From the NCBI RefSeq assembly GCF_026420845.1, contig NZ_JAOWCB010000013.1, positions 62,001 through 126,000 of the forward strand: a DNA stretch of 64,000 nt, in the 5' to 3' direction. The notes under the pieces were generated by a model. That model ran no database searches. It was not told the origin of the DNA and saw nothing but the letters and a program-made list of their open reading frames with translations. Position 1 is the first letter of the stretch, and every line of letters starts with the position of its first letter. The DNA is from Streptomyces sp. PR69. Its GTDB lineage: Bacteria > Actinomycetota > Actinomycetes > Streptomycetales > Streptomycetaceae. Shown piece by piece: positions 23,925-32,126 of the stretch. Position numbers and translations under genes: made by a program.

Positions 23925-25406
23925 GTGAGCGTGATCGATGGGCGTGATGAGGAAGCAGTAAAAAAGGATCTTGCATGGGAGCTGGGCGACATCGCCGAGC
24001 GACGCCGCCATGAAACATTTAATGACCCCAATAGGCGGGACGACGACGGAAGGTCGGATGTCAAGAGACTCTCCATTACCGCAGAAATCGTAGAAAGGCT
24101 AGAGACTGAGAAATGGAGGAAGGACCCATCAGGCGCACTAAGTCTGGTCGTGAGCAAAGCAATCGACTTGCTGCCGGGTAATCCTGATGATCCGGATGAT
24201 GTAGTACCCGCCTCCTCAATTACCTATCGCAGAGCAGCGGAGATTCTGTTTGGATTCGTTGAGGTGCAACCCAAAGACGGGAGCGACCGTCGTGCTGTAT
24301 ATAAAGATTATGTAGCCGCAGTTAAAATTGAGGCAGATTTCGACGGAAAGAACTTCACGCGGGACTTCTCTAGGGTTGTACGAGTCGAACTCGCGGCTAC
24401 GATGCTGAAGATGTGGGACGCGTCGTTGACGCGAACAGAAGAGGAAGAATCCTCAGATAAAATCGCAGGCGCCAGCACTACTGATCACCGATCTATCCCC
24501 GTGAAGCGGCACTATTTGACATACGAGGAGTTTAGTGCGAACCCGCAATTGTCACCGCCCGTCCACGATCTGATTGATAAAGCCGAAGCGGCTTACGGAT
24601 ACGGAGACTGGTACGGCTCCTACCGCTTCTACGTTGATGCCCATCAGATCTTGAAGGCAGCGCCCCAAGACAAGGAAATTCTCCTTCGCGTTCTCTCTGG
24701 TCGCTATAAGGCGGCACTCTTCGCGGGCTCACATAGCCTGCGGGATGACATGGGAATACCCAGTCTCTTTGACCTTAACAGCGAGATGGAGATGGAGCTG
24801 GGGTTCGGGTTTCGCAGCCTGCCCTCCGATCCGTTGTTGATGGCTCGTCTCTTGCATGCCCGTATGCGCCATCGCCTTCATCCCCTCCGGAATAATCAAG
24901 AACAACTCGAAGGCTTCAACGAAATCTGGGAGCATGTTCTGCATTGCTACGCCCAATCCGGAGCGCGGCAAGAGCACGATGAAGCATCGTTCGAGTTCGC
25001 CTGCTTTTACGCGTTGACGGATCGCCAACAGTCGACGCAGATGATGGCTACCTTGGCCAAAAGAACTGAGGACGAAGCCGTCCGGTGGCGATGTCATCTG
25101 ACCAGTGTGAAGCTGCTATTGATGAACGAGGCTAACCCTGTGCCAGACGTAAACAAGGTGTTTGCCCTCGCTGATCACTTCTTCTCTCATGGGTACCATT
25201 TTTGGGCAGCGGAATCTTTCGCGTTTGCGTGGGTTATGGGCTCAATGGTGCAGGTTCCTGCGTATAGGATGGATGCAGCACTTGAGTCCGCCATGCAGGG
25301 GTTTCGCGCCATCCGTAGAGAAGGGCGTCTGTCTGACCTGCAGACGATTCCCTGGCGTAGACACAAAGAACCGATGCAAGTGACATCGGCTCTCTTGGGT
25401 TATTGA
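23925..25406 (+). CDS. Hypothetical helical protein (493 aa), AT-richer
   Basis: 493 residues, soluble, with no catalytic motif recognised. The N-terminal 110 residues are charged (VKKDLAWELGDIAERRRHET). The region from about 210 to the end is almost all helix with TPR-like spacing (YGDWYGSYRFYVDAHQILKA, LLMARLLHARMRHRL, AESFAFAWVMGSM). The composition is AT-rich compared with the flanks. The start is a GTG at 23925 without a ribosome-binding site. A CATACT at 23913-23918 could be a -10 element for a leaderless message. It ends 25 bases from a convergent gene. Possibly a defence or stress cargo protein; unsupported by motifs. Confidence 0.6.
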   Translation: MSVIDGRDEEAVKKDLAWELGDIAERRRHETFNDPNRRDDDGRSDVKRLSITAEIVERLETEKWRKDPSGALSLVVSKAIDLLPGNPDDPDDVVPASSITYRRAAEILFGFVEVQPKDGSDRRAVYKDYVAAVKIEADFDGKNFTRDFSRVVRVELAATMLKMWDASLTRTEEEESSDKIAGASTTDHRSIPVKRHYLTYEEFSANPQLSPPVHDLIDKAEAAYGYGDWYGSYRFYVDAHQILKAAPQDKEILLRVLSGRYKAALFAGSHSLRDDMGIPSLFDLNSEMEMELGFGFRSLPSDPLLMARLLHARMRHRLHPLRNNQEQLEGFNEIWEHVLHCYAQSGARQEHDEASFEFACFYALTDRQQSTQMMATLAKRTEDEAVRWRCHLTSVKLLLMNEANPVPDVNKVFALADHFFSHGYHFWAAESFAFAWVMGSMVQVPAYRMDAALESAMQGFRAIRREGRLSDLQTIPWRRHKEPMQVTSALLGY

Positions 25407-25431
25407 TTCTTTACGGAAGGAGGTAGTGACA

Positions 25432-26058
25432 CTACAGAACCCTTAACCCCTCCAACACTCTCTCAAGCAATGCGGTGCTCGCAGCTTCGAACACCACACC
25501 CCGAGGAGGCCGCGTCCCCTGCGGAACCCGCCGCTCAAGACGCGGCCTATCGCCAAAAGGGCCACGCGGAGCAGGCGCCTTCCCGATGACCAACTCCGCC
25601 CATACGACCTTGCCTCCCGCCGGCGGATGAGCGACGCCCCATCGCTGGGCCAACGCCTCGACGAGCACCAGGCCCCGGCCGCCCTCGGCGTCGTCACCCG
25701 CGTCCTTCCTGACCGGCTCCTCCACGCTGCGATCCCACACCTCGATGAACAGCCGCGTGTCCACGACGCGGAGTTGCAGCGCGACCAGGTGTTCCGCCTG
25801 GATGTCGTGCAGCTTCACCGCCGGATCAGCAATGCCCGTTGCCTCCACGGCGTTGGTGACCAGCTCGCTCACCACCAGCTCACCATCTGCAACGTGCTCC
25901 GACAGGCCGAGGTACGTCAAGTGATGACGTACGAACATCCGTGCAACCCCGGCGGCGGTGCCCACCGCTGCCAGGCGGAGCGAGGAGACATACAGCCAAC
26001 CCGGTGCAGGCCTTCGCCGCTCGTGTGAGCCGTTGCTGTTGAAGTGCTCGCTACTCAC
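25432..26058 (-). CDS. ATP-binding protein, RsbW-like HATPase
   Basis: About 208 residues. The segment VVSELVTNAVEATG is the N-box of a GHKL/HATPase_c_2 fold, and DDAEGGRGLVLVEALAQRWGV is the G box. This matches the small anti-sigma-factor-like ATP-binding proteins that are very common in Streptomyces. They may phosphorylate or sequester partners. The GTG at 26058 has AGGAGG seven bases upstream and overlaps the stop of the resolvase-like gene by eight bases. This coupling makes a two-gene unit divergent from the XRE regulator at 26.6 kb. The C-terminal 40 residues are a variable tail. Confidence 0.8.
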   Translation of the reverse strand: MSSEHFNSNGSHERRRPAPGWLYVSSLRLAAVGTAAGVARMFVRHHLTYLGLSEHVADGELVVSELVTNAVEATGIADPAVKLHDIQAEHLVALQLRVVDTRLFIEVWDRSVEEPVRKDAGDDAEGGRGLVLVEALAQRWGVAHPPAGGKVVWAELVIGKAPAPRGPFGDRPRLERRVPQGTRPPRGVVFEAASTALLERVLEGLRVL

Positions 26059-26416
26059 GGCCCGCCTCCTGCTCAGAAGCGGTCGTCTCGTCGAGCGGCT
26101 CGACCAACCAGAGCTGGCCGCCAATCTCGCGTTCGACCTCGTCCTTCATGATCTCCGCCAAGACCGGGATCTGGTGGAGGTGCTCCGGCGAGGGCATGAC
26201 CACGTGGACCACGTTCTTCGCGCGGCTGTGAGCCACAACCTCCGCCCAGGCTTTCAGCTGCTGCCACTGGGCTTCGACGAACACATCTGCGAGAACAAAT
26301 CCGTTCTCCTGTGCGAAGCTCGCCATGTCGCGCTGAAGACGCAGCACATCGTCGATCCCCATGCCGGGCAGTACGCGAAGATAGCCGTAGGCAAGCCGGG
26401 CTGAAGTGGGTGGCAT
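26051..26416 (-). CDS. Resolvase-fold protein lacking the catalytic serine
   Basis: 121 residues that follow the N-terminal domain of serine recombinases: RLAYGYLRVLPGMGIDDVLRLQ corresponds to the usual GYIRVS-x-QxxxxQ start. The position of the nucleophile serine is occupied by Leu-Pro, and the D-R-L-R catalytic block is replaced by HVVMPSPEHLHQI. There is no DNA-binding tail. It therefore cannot act as a recombinase and may be a regulatory or sensor derivative. AAGGAG eight bases before the ATG at 26416 supports the start. It is coupled to the ATP-binding protein. Confidence 0.62.
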   Translation of the reverse strand: MPPTSARLAYGYLRVLPGMGIDDVLRLQRDMASFAQENGFVLADVFVEAQWQQLKAWAEVVAHSRAKNVVHVVMPSPEHLHQIPVLAEIMKDEVEREIGGQLWLVEPLDETTASEQEAGRE

Positions 26417-26511
26417 AACATCGGCTCCTTGCCCCGTCGGCCAGACGGGTAGAAAAGCGGGGGCAATTGAGCCTGTTGGCCGCCGGTAGGCGGGCCAACT
26501 ACAGCCACGCA

Positions 26512-26566
26512 TACGCCGGTATACGTCCGGCGTATTGCCACCCACCGGCCCCATATGGCAATACGC
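26512..26566. promoter_or_regulatory. Overlapping palindromic operators between divergent genes
   Basis: TACGCCGG (26512-26519) and CCGGCGTA (26527-26534) are a perfect inverted repeat. Overlapping it, GCGTATTGCCA (26530-26540) pairs perfectly with TGGCAATACGC (26556-26566). They lie between the resolvase-like gene (start 26416, leftward) and the XRE regulator (start 26613, rightward), so binding would control both. Confidence 0.65.
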
Positions 26567-26612
26567 TGGGTAGCGCACAAGCAGGGGCAACCAGGGCGGG
26601 AGTACCGGCGGT

Positions 26613-28217
26613 ATGGCACCACAGCAACCAGGCCGCTACTGTCAGTGCGGTACGCGGCTGGCCAGGGACAACGCCGGAGATCGCTGCGGGGCCTGCGCCC
26701 GCCAGGAGCGGAAGTCAGCCGGCCAACCGCCCGATCTCCCCGCCGAGTTCTGGCAGCACCCCCGGATGCGCGAGGCCCTGGACAGCTGGCACTTCGGCCA
26801 AGTGCTCTACGCCTACCGCACCCACCCTCACCACGAGCGCCCCATCTCCCAAGGAGCCGTTGCCAACTGGCTCGGCGTGACCCAGGCGCAGCTCAGCCGC
26901 ATCGAGAACGGCCCAGCCCCGCAAGACCTCTCCAAGCTCATGCAGTGGGCGCATAGTCTCCGAATCCCGGCCGACCTACTGTGGTTCAAGCTGCCGGGCA
27001 GCCAGCACCAGTTCGCCGTTCCCGCGAATCCGCAGGAAGAGCCCGATCACCAGAAAGCAGAGCAGTCGCCCCAGACCCAGGGTTCGACGCTGCTTCCGGT
27101 CGTCGTCAACGGACAACCCGTCTTCGTACCGCTCGACGCCTCCACGCTGGCGACCAGCGGCCTCGGCAGCCTGTCGGCGATCCCAGCCGACAGCACCACG
27201 AGCGCAGAACGCGAGGCCATGAGTCCGCTCCACCGTAGAACCCTGCTCAGCGGCATCGCCGCTGCAGCCCTGCCCGGTCTAGGCTTGGAAGAGCTCCAGC
27301 GCGTCGCCAGCGCCCTGGAAGATTCCCGCCGCTACCTCGATGGCCCCGTCGTCGACTATTTCCGCGCCCAGCTCGAGAACGCCAAGCGCGACGACGGCGC
27401 CCTCGGGCCCAAGAAGACCTTGCCGGTCGTCCTCGGGCTGCTCGGCGCCATCGAACAGAACGCCCGCGACGTGAAGCCCAAGGCTCGCCGCGAGCTGCTG
27501 TCCGTCGGTGCCGACGGAGCCGAGTTCGCCGGATGGCTGTACCGCGATATCCACCAGCCCGGACAGGCCGGCTTCTGGTACGACCGCGCCATGGAGTGGG
27601 CTCAAGAAGCCGACGACAGTGCCATGCAGGGATATGTCCTGCTCAAGAAGTCCCAGATGGCCTACGACGACCGCGACGCCCTTCGGGTGCTCACCCTGGC
27701 CCAAGCAGCTCGTCACGAGCGGTGGCAGCTCCCGCAGCGCGTCCACGCCGAGGTCACTCAGCAAGAAGCCCTCGGCCTGGCCATGACCGGCGAACCCCTG
27801 GACGCCGTCAAGCAGAAGCTCGACGAGTCGCGCAGCCTGCTGATCAACGTGCCCAGTGACGACCCGAACCCGCTGGGCGCCTACTTCGCCGAGGACACCC
27901 TCATGCTCCGCAACGCTGTCACGTACACCGAGGCGGGCAAGCCGGGCATGGCCGTGGAGCTGTTCGGCGAGGCGATCACCTCCGGAACGCTGTCACGGCG
28001 TGATAAGGGGTTCTTCAATGCGCGGCGAGCTGCTGCCGTGGCGCTCTGCGGCGAGCCCGACGAGGCCGCCCAGCTTGGCCAGGCCTCCGCCGAAGTAGCC
28101 CACACCATGAAGTCGGAGCGGACCCTGCGTGTCCTCTCCGAGGTGCTGCACACCTTGGATCGCTGGAGTAGCCGGCCTGCGGTACGAGACTTCCGCGAAG
28201 CTCTGCGAGCTTCGTGA
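26613..28217 (+). CDS. XRE regulator with zinc ribbon and TPR-like C-terminus
   Basis: 534 residues. An N-terminal zinc ribbon (CQCGTRLARDNAGDRCGACAR, Cys 10, 12, 25, 28) precedes an XRE helix-turn-helix (about 70-125: ISQGAVANWLGVTQAQLSRIENG). A linker with Pro/Gln follows, then from about residue 205 (LHRRTLLSGIAAAALPGLGL) a helical TPR-like domain (QPGQAGFWYDRAMEWAQEAD, KSQMAYDDRDALRVLTLAQA). This design is common in Streptomyces regulators. Start: the ATG at 26613, with GGCGGT just upstream and no strong site. It is divergent from the resolvase-like/ATP-binding pair, so autoregulation and control of that pair through the palindromes is likely. Confidence 0.8.
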   Translation: MAPQQPGRYCQCGTRLARDNAGDRCGACARQERKSAGQPPDLPAEFWQHPRMREALDSWHFGQVLYAYRTHPHHERPISQGAVANWLGVTQAQLSRIENGPAPQDLSKLMQWAHSLRIPADLLWFKLPGSQHQFAVPANPQEEPDHQKAEQSPQTQGSTLLPVVVNGQPVFVPLDASTLATSGLGSLSAIPADSTTSAEREAMSPLHRRTLLSGIAAAALPGLGLEELQRVASALEDSRRYLDGPVVDYFRAQLENAKRDDGALGPKKTLPVVLGLLGAIEQNARDVKPKARRELLSVGADGAEFAGWLYRDIHQPGQAGFWYDRAMEWAQEADDSAMQGYVLLKKSQMAYDDRDALRVLTLAQAARHERWQLPQRVHAEVTQQEALGLAMTGEPLDAVKQKLDESRSLLINVPSDDPNPLGAYFAEDTLMLRNAVTYTEAGKPGMAVELFGEAITSGTLSRRDKGFFNARRAAAVALCGEPDEAAQLGQASAEVAHTMKSERTLRVLSEVLHTLDRWSSRPAVRDFREALRAS

Positions 28218-28234
28218 CGTGCAGGGCGACATCG

Positions 28235-28930
28235 TTAGCCTTCCGGCGACTGCCCCTCCTGGTTCTCGACGATCACGCGCATGGGGCGATTTGGATTGGG
28301 GAGCTTCTTCTCAATCTTCTCAATCGCCTTGCGGACGTAGTGAAGGTTGCCCTCGGGAGCGTCACGGGTCTCCCTGAAGTCGGAGAGGTCAATCTCGTAG
28401 GTCATCGGGGGGAGCGGTCCGTGCGGCCCCTCCGCTTCTACCGTGATGGTGTGGAGTTGAGAGATGTCGTCCTTGACGATCTGGTGACCGACGCCGATGA
28501 ACCAGACGAGCTTGTGGCCGGGACCAAGAGACTTGATGCCGTTGCGAAGGCGTCGTTGGGCAGCGTCTCCCTTCGAGGAGGGATCGCTCGGAAGTGGAGG
28601 CTCGATCGTGGCGCGGATGTTGTTCGCGAAGGTCGGCCCGGAGTTGCCGAGGATGAGGTTGAACGCTGTCCCCTGCGCAGCGTCGGCGCGTACGTCCAGC
28701 CAGACGTACGGTTGGGCCGCATCTTCTGCGATCTTGCGTTGGAGGTCGGTCTGCGCCACCGCCGCATCGGCCGCCCTCTGTTGGAGCCTCGTCTGATCCC
28801 TCTGAATCGCCGTTTGATCCTTGGCGGCGTTGGCGGCCCGCCTGGTGTAAAAGGTGGAGACCAAGGAGACGATGGCTGCGGCAACAGCGGCTCCTGCGGC
28901 AGCGATCGCGGCGAGCGTTTCGGGCTTCAT
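28235..28930 (-). CDS. Membrane-anchored hypothetical protein (231 aa)
   Basis: 231 residues. One N-terminal helix (LAAIAAAGAAVAAAIVSLVS, residues 6-25) is followed by a Gln/Ala/Asp-rich coiled coil (about 30-72, KDQTAIQRDQTRLQQRAADA). A beta-rich domain follows (AQPYVWLDVRADAAQGTAFN, LGNSGPTFANNIRATIEP). The combination of a single anchor, coiled coil and small beta domain occurs in many uncharacterised actinobacterial proteins. No function can be assigned. It converges on the XRE regulator with an 18-base gap and lies 46 bases downstream of the hydrolase gene in the same direction. Confidence 0.62.
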   Translation of the reverse strand: MKPETLAAIAAAGAAVAAAIVSLVSTFYTRRAANAAKDQTAIQRDQTRLQQRAADAAVAQTDLQRKIAEDAAQPYVWLDVRADAAQGTAFNLILGNSGPTFANNIRATIEPPLPSDPSSKGDAAQRRLRNGIKSLGPGHKLVWFIGVGHQIVKDDISQLHTITVEAEGPHGPLPPMTYEIDLSDFRETRDAPEGNLHYVRKAIEKIEKKLPNPNRPMRVIVENQEGQSPEG

Positions 28931-28976
28931 GCCCTCATGATCTCAGTGGGTTCAGGTAGAGCCCACCTGTTTAGCG

Positions 28977-29789
28977 TTACTTCGTCACCCACTCCGCCAC
29001 CGTCCGAATCACGAACGCCTGCCACTCTTGGCTCTGGGGGTTGAGGTACTGCGGGTCATCGTGGAGGGCGAAACCGTGCTGTGCTCCCTCGATCTCAACC
29101 AGTTGGCATGGCGCCCGGAACCGGGAGACGGCCGACTTCGACGACTCGAACGGCACGAGTGTGTCCCCGGTGCCGTGCACGATGAGCGTCGGAGCCTCGA
29201 CATTGCCGAGCGATTCATGGGGCCGCAGCCAGAACACCTCGTTGAAGATGGGTCGCCCGTGCTTGAGGGTCGGCGTGAACTGGATGAAGCCCTCCGACGC
29301 CAACTGCTGTGCTGCCTCGTCCTGGAGGTAGTCGTTCTCCCAGAAGGGCCGGCTGTCGATGGTGCGCTTCTTGTAGTCGAGCTGGGGGTTGAAGAGCACC
29401 AAGCGCGAGACCTCGTCCGGGCGTTGGGCTGCGTAGTACGCACAGATCCCGCCGCCGAAGCTGGCCCCGAGCAACGTGACCTCCGCGGCCCTGGTTACCT
29501 CGCGGACGTACGCCAGCATGACCCGAATGTCGTTGAGGATGGCCGACAGGGTGAGTTCTTCCTGACGACCCTCGCTCTGGCCGTGCCCGCGGAGGTCGAA
29601 GCGCAGTGAAGCCACACCAGCCTCAGCCAACCCGGCAGCCAACCGCGTGAAGAAGCCGCCTTCCTCGCGGGTGACGCCTCCACCGTGGACGAGCACCACA
29701 GCTCGGGAAGTTGGTTGCTCCGGCGTGACCAAGGTGCCCGCCAGGTGGAGACCGTCGAGGGTGCGGACTGTCACGTCAGTTGTCGGCAT
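28977..29789 (-). CDS. Alpha/beta hydrolase
   Basis: 270-residue soluble hydrolase. The oxyanion region is VVLVHGGGVTREEGGFF (about residues 31-47). The nucleophile elbow is GASFGG (about 108-113, Ser110). The acid lies in IVHGTGDTLVPFESS, and the catalytic His is in GAQHGFALHDD. It resembles serine aminopeptidase-like or dienelactone-type hydrolases acting on esters or small peptides. Substrate unknown. The ATG at 29789 is the first in frame. Its composition is closer to the chromosome than the flanking AT-rich genes. It lies next to the membrane-anchored protein in the same direction. Confidence 0.83.
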   Translation of the reverse strand: MPTTDVTVRTLDGLHLAGTLVTPEQPTSRAVVLVHGGGVTREEGGFFTRLAAGLAEAGVASLRFDLRGHGQSEGRQEELTLSAILNDIRVMLAYVREVTRAAEVTLLGASFGGGICAYYAAQRPDEVSRLVLFNPQLDYKKRTIDSRPFWENDYLQDEAAQQLASEGFIQFTPTLKHGRPIFNEVFWLRPHESLGNVEAPTLIVHGTGDTLVPFESSKSAVSRFRAPCQLVEIEGAQHGFALHDDPQYLNPQSQEWQAFVIRTVAEWVTK

Positions 29790-29883
29790 GCTATGAGAGT
29801 AGTGACTAGATGCAGCCGCCGACAGATGACGACCACGGTGCGAGAAGAGAATAGTCCAGCCTGAAGGCGAAGCGTCTCTTACC

Positions 29884-29912
29884 TTGCTCTATTAGAGGCA
29901 TACGTTCATAAT
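29884..29912 (+). promoter_or_regulatory. Sigma-70 type promoter of the HEPN gene
   Basis: TTGCTC (29884-29889), a 17-bp spacer and CATAAT (29907-29912) form a good HrdB-type promoter. GGTAGGAG lies at 29923-29930, before the ATG at 29938. Confidence 0.6.
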
Positions 29913-29937
29913 CTGCCAGAAAGGTAGGAGTTACCAC

Positions 29938-31617
29938 ATGGTTGATGAGTCCCAAGTTTCGCCGAAGAACGCTCAATCTCAAGGTGCTGAGCTTGACCTG
30001 GATCTGTCTGTCTTGACGTGGATGGAAGAAGTGGCTGGCACCAATCTATTGGCCTACCTTATGAATTCCGATGCAGACTCCATCCGCAGGCTCATCTCGG
30101 GCACCTTCGCTCTATCCCAACCGCAGGGTCAAAATGTGCGAGAGTTTGAAGGGCTACGTAATCTAGTTTCGCAACAATTTGGCCAGCATCCTCCTGAAAG
30201 CGTGATGGGTGCGGTCCTGACTCAAGTACGCGATGACGGGAGGTCAGTTGCCCATTCTTTGCATCTCCAGGCTGCTGGCTCTGAGGAGATCCCTGCTAGT
30301 GAAGACGAGATTGAACGAGCCTTGGTTGCCCTAGCGCTCGATATATACCCCGCCTTCTTGTTGCCTCCTGAACCCGATCCATTGCCGATGATGCCATTTC
30401 ACACTCCTTTTGTTGTAGCGGGGCTGCTGCATCGCCACCCTCAAACCAAAAGCTTCCTGAACGCAGCACTGCAAGATTCTGTGCTGAAGAAGGTGTTCAC
30501 GAGCGAGAATGAGGGTACTGGTCGTGTGGCTTATGTGTACACGAATGCTGGGCGCGGCGTTACCGTACAGTTGGTGATGCTGCCTGACATGTTGCTTAAC
30601 GCAGCCTGGCGGCACGTTCAGGGCGCTGAGATTGATCCGGTATCTTTCGCCAAGGCAGCTCTCGAGGAGTTGCGTCTCGTCAGGGCTGTATTCGCGGGCA
30701 AGACTTGTACCATTACAGCCCGAGTGGCGTTCACAGGTGTCTTGCTGCCGGAAGGTGAGAAGTTCGAGATCGACAAGGGAGTTGTCCGCGCTGCAACCGA
30801 CTTGGATCGGCAATACGCACCAGAATCCCTGCGAGCGAAACTTAGTGGCACCGACGCGTCAGGTACTTCCACAGTTATCAACTATGACGGTGACGTACTG
30901 CTGGAGTACAAGTACCCGTACAAGGTCAAAGCGCAAGCGCTCTCGACAGAAGATGTGGACTCCCAATGGCCGAGCGAAATGTTGCCGTCCAGGGACTTTC
31001 AGACCGTGGCAACTCGACTGCGTTTTAGTCTCATGCTCGCGGTGGACCGTGATTCAAGAGCGCAGCTCGTACAGACATGGACCCACTTTGACGACCCACT
31101 AGGCTATAGCGTTTCCTGGAATGATCCTCGCCAAGGAACCGCCATTATGCCGATTCAACTAACAAGTGAAGAAGTGGCAAGTTGGTGCGACTGGTACGGT
31201 CGTCTCAATGCTGAGCCCGTGGCAAAGATCGACCTTGCTCTCACTCGTATCCTGCGGGCTATTGCCGAGCGCCGTGAACCGTCCGATGTTCTCATTGATT
31301 CTGTGATTGCATGGGAGAGTCTATTTGGCACGAAAGAGGGAGAGCCGACATTCCGAGTAACCTCATGCATAGCGAAGTTGCTGGCTGACTCCGTCGAGGA
31401 ACGTATCGCTCTTCGGACTCGACTCGGAAAGATCTATGCCCTTCGTAGCAAAGTAGTCCACGGCAATAGCAATCTCAAGACTGAAGATTACCCACTCTGT
31501 CAAGAAGCATTGGATTTCGGTATCCGTGTCGTCAAGATCCTTGTGGCTGATCGGACGGATATTCTTGAACTCCCAGACGGTGCCGCACGAAGCGCAAGGC
31601 TACTACTCGGGGATTAA
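29938..31617 (+). CDS. HEPN-motif protein (559 aa), candidate RNase
   Basis: 559-residue soluble protein of AT-rich composition. The C-terminal 130 residues resemble an ApeA/Apea-like HEPN domain: a long helix (DSVIAWESLFG), then IALRTRLGKIYALRSKVVHGN. This contains the R-x4-H motif at Arg503 and His508, the catalytic signature of HEPN ribonucleases. The N-terminal 400 residues match no family I can name; a beta-rich central part (about 225-320) may sense a phage component. HEPN proteins often cleave RNA to stop phage infection or act as toxins. The start follows a good ribosome-binding site and promoter. Defence is inference from motif and location. Confidence 0.7.
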   Translation: MVDESQVSPKNAQSQGAELDLDLSVLTWMEEVAGTNLLAYLMNSDADSIRRLISGTFALSQPQGQNVREFEGLRNLVSQQFGQHPPESVMGAVLTQVRDDGRSVAHSLHLQAAGSEEIPASEDEIERALVALALDIYPAFLLPPEPDPLPMMPFHTPFVVAGLLHRHPQTKSFLNAALQDSVLKKVFTSENEGTGRVAYVYTNAGRGVTVQLVMLPDMLLNAAWRHVQGAEIDPVSFAKAALEELRLVRAVFAGKTCTITARVAFTGVLLPEGEKFEIDKGVVRAATDLDRQYAPESLRAKLSGTDASGTSTVINYDGDVLLEYKYPYKVKAQALSTEDVDSQWPSEMLPSRDFQTVATRLRFSLMLAVDRDSRAQLVQTWTHFDDPLGYSVSWNDPRQGTAIMPIQLTSEEVASWCDWYGRLNAEPVAKIDLALTRILRAIAERREPSDVLIDSVIAWESLFGTKEGEPTFRVTSCIAKLLADSVEERIALRTRLGKIYALRSKVVHGNSNLKTEDYPLCQEALDFGIRVVKILVADRTDILELPDGAARSARLLLGD

Positions 31618-31686
31618 CGGTTAATATTGCCATTTCGGGGAAAGCTTGCGAGGAGTCCTGCATTCTCGTGCCACTGCTTTTACGGA

Positions 31687-31929
31687 CTAAGATTCCGGTG
31701 CCTTCAAGCCCCGTACTAGCTCGCCTGGATCGACACCCAACGCCTCGGCCAACTTCAGAATGTTGTGAAGACTGACGTTGCGCTGCCCCCGCTCGACCTG
31801 CCCGATGAACGTCCAGTGCATACCACTGTCGTCGGCAAGGCGCTCCTGGCTCTTGCCGAGCTCGTTCCTGCGGGCGCGCACCCGGGCCCCAAAGGTCTGG
31901 GCAGCGTCTGAGATGGGCTGTTTTGCCAT
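31687..31929 (-). CDS. Small XRE-family repressor (80 aa)
   Basis: 80 residues that consist of a single helix-turn-helix (VRARRNELGKSQERLADDSG, HWTFIGQVERGQRNVSLHNI, LKLAEALGVDPGELVRGLKA). Short single-domain XRE proteins are typical repressors of mobile elements and toxin-antitoxin units. The ATG at 31929 is chosen as the start of the domain; a longer reading begins at 31962. Immediately upstream lies a 15-bp repeat array that would be its natural operator. It converges on the HEPN gene. Confidence 0.8.
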   Translation of the reverse strand: MAKQPISDAAQTFGARVRARRNELGKSQERLADDSGMHWTFIGQVERGQRNVSLHNILKLAEALGVDPGELVRGLKAPES

Positions 31930-31934
31930 GACAG

Positions 31935-32024
31935 GCCCAACTACATATGTCCCATGCCTCAAGATCCAGAGACGATGTATCCCAACTATCTACGTCCCAT
32001 GACTATGTGTCCTATGCTGCCTCT
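31935..32024. repeat. 15-bp periodic repeat array (iteron/operator-like)
   Basis: Six consecutive 15-bp units start at 31935, 31950, 31965, 31980, 31995 and 32010. Five begin TCC and three begin TCCCA; examples are TCCCATGACTATGTG at 31995 and TCCCAACTATCTACG at 31980. The pair GCCCAAC/TCCCATG at 31935-31956 recurs at 31980-32001 with a 45-bp shift. The array is AT-richer than its surroundings and directly abuts the XRE gene start. It could bind that repressor cooperatively or serve as a replication iteron. Confidence 0.55.
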
Positions 32025-32059
32025 CAAGCAGCCCCCAGGACGCGGAGGAGGTGAGGGTC

Positions 32060-32107
32060 ATGCTGTTCGTCAACGGCAGCGGCGGCAGTGGCGGCACGGG
32101 CCGCTAA
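32060..32107 (+). CDS. Candidate 15-residue Gly-rich peptide
   Basis: GGAGGAGGTGAGGGTC precedes an ATG that opens the 15-codon frame MLFVNGSGGSGGTGR, followed by TAA. The ribosome-binding site is excellent. The frame lies between the 15-bp array and a terminator, so it may be the only product of a very short transcript. It could be a leader or signalling peptide. Reading through is unlikely because the next gene has its own promoter after the terminator. Without homologues this remains a candidate. Confidence 0.4.
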   Translation: MLFVNGSGGSGGTGR

Positions 32108-32126
32108 GCCCGTACTGCACAGCCCA

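Noticed and set aside
26051..26416. Resolvase-like protein as an active recombinase
   Set aside because: The nucleophile serine and the arginine-rich catalytic block are absent and there is no DNA-binding tail.
31935..32024. Array read as a CRISPR
   Set aside because: Units are only 15 bp, adjacent and degenerate, without spacers or cas genes.
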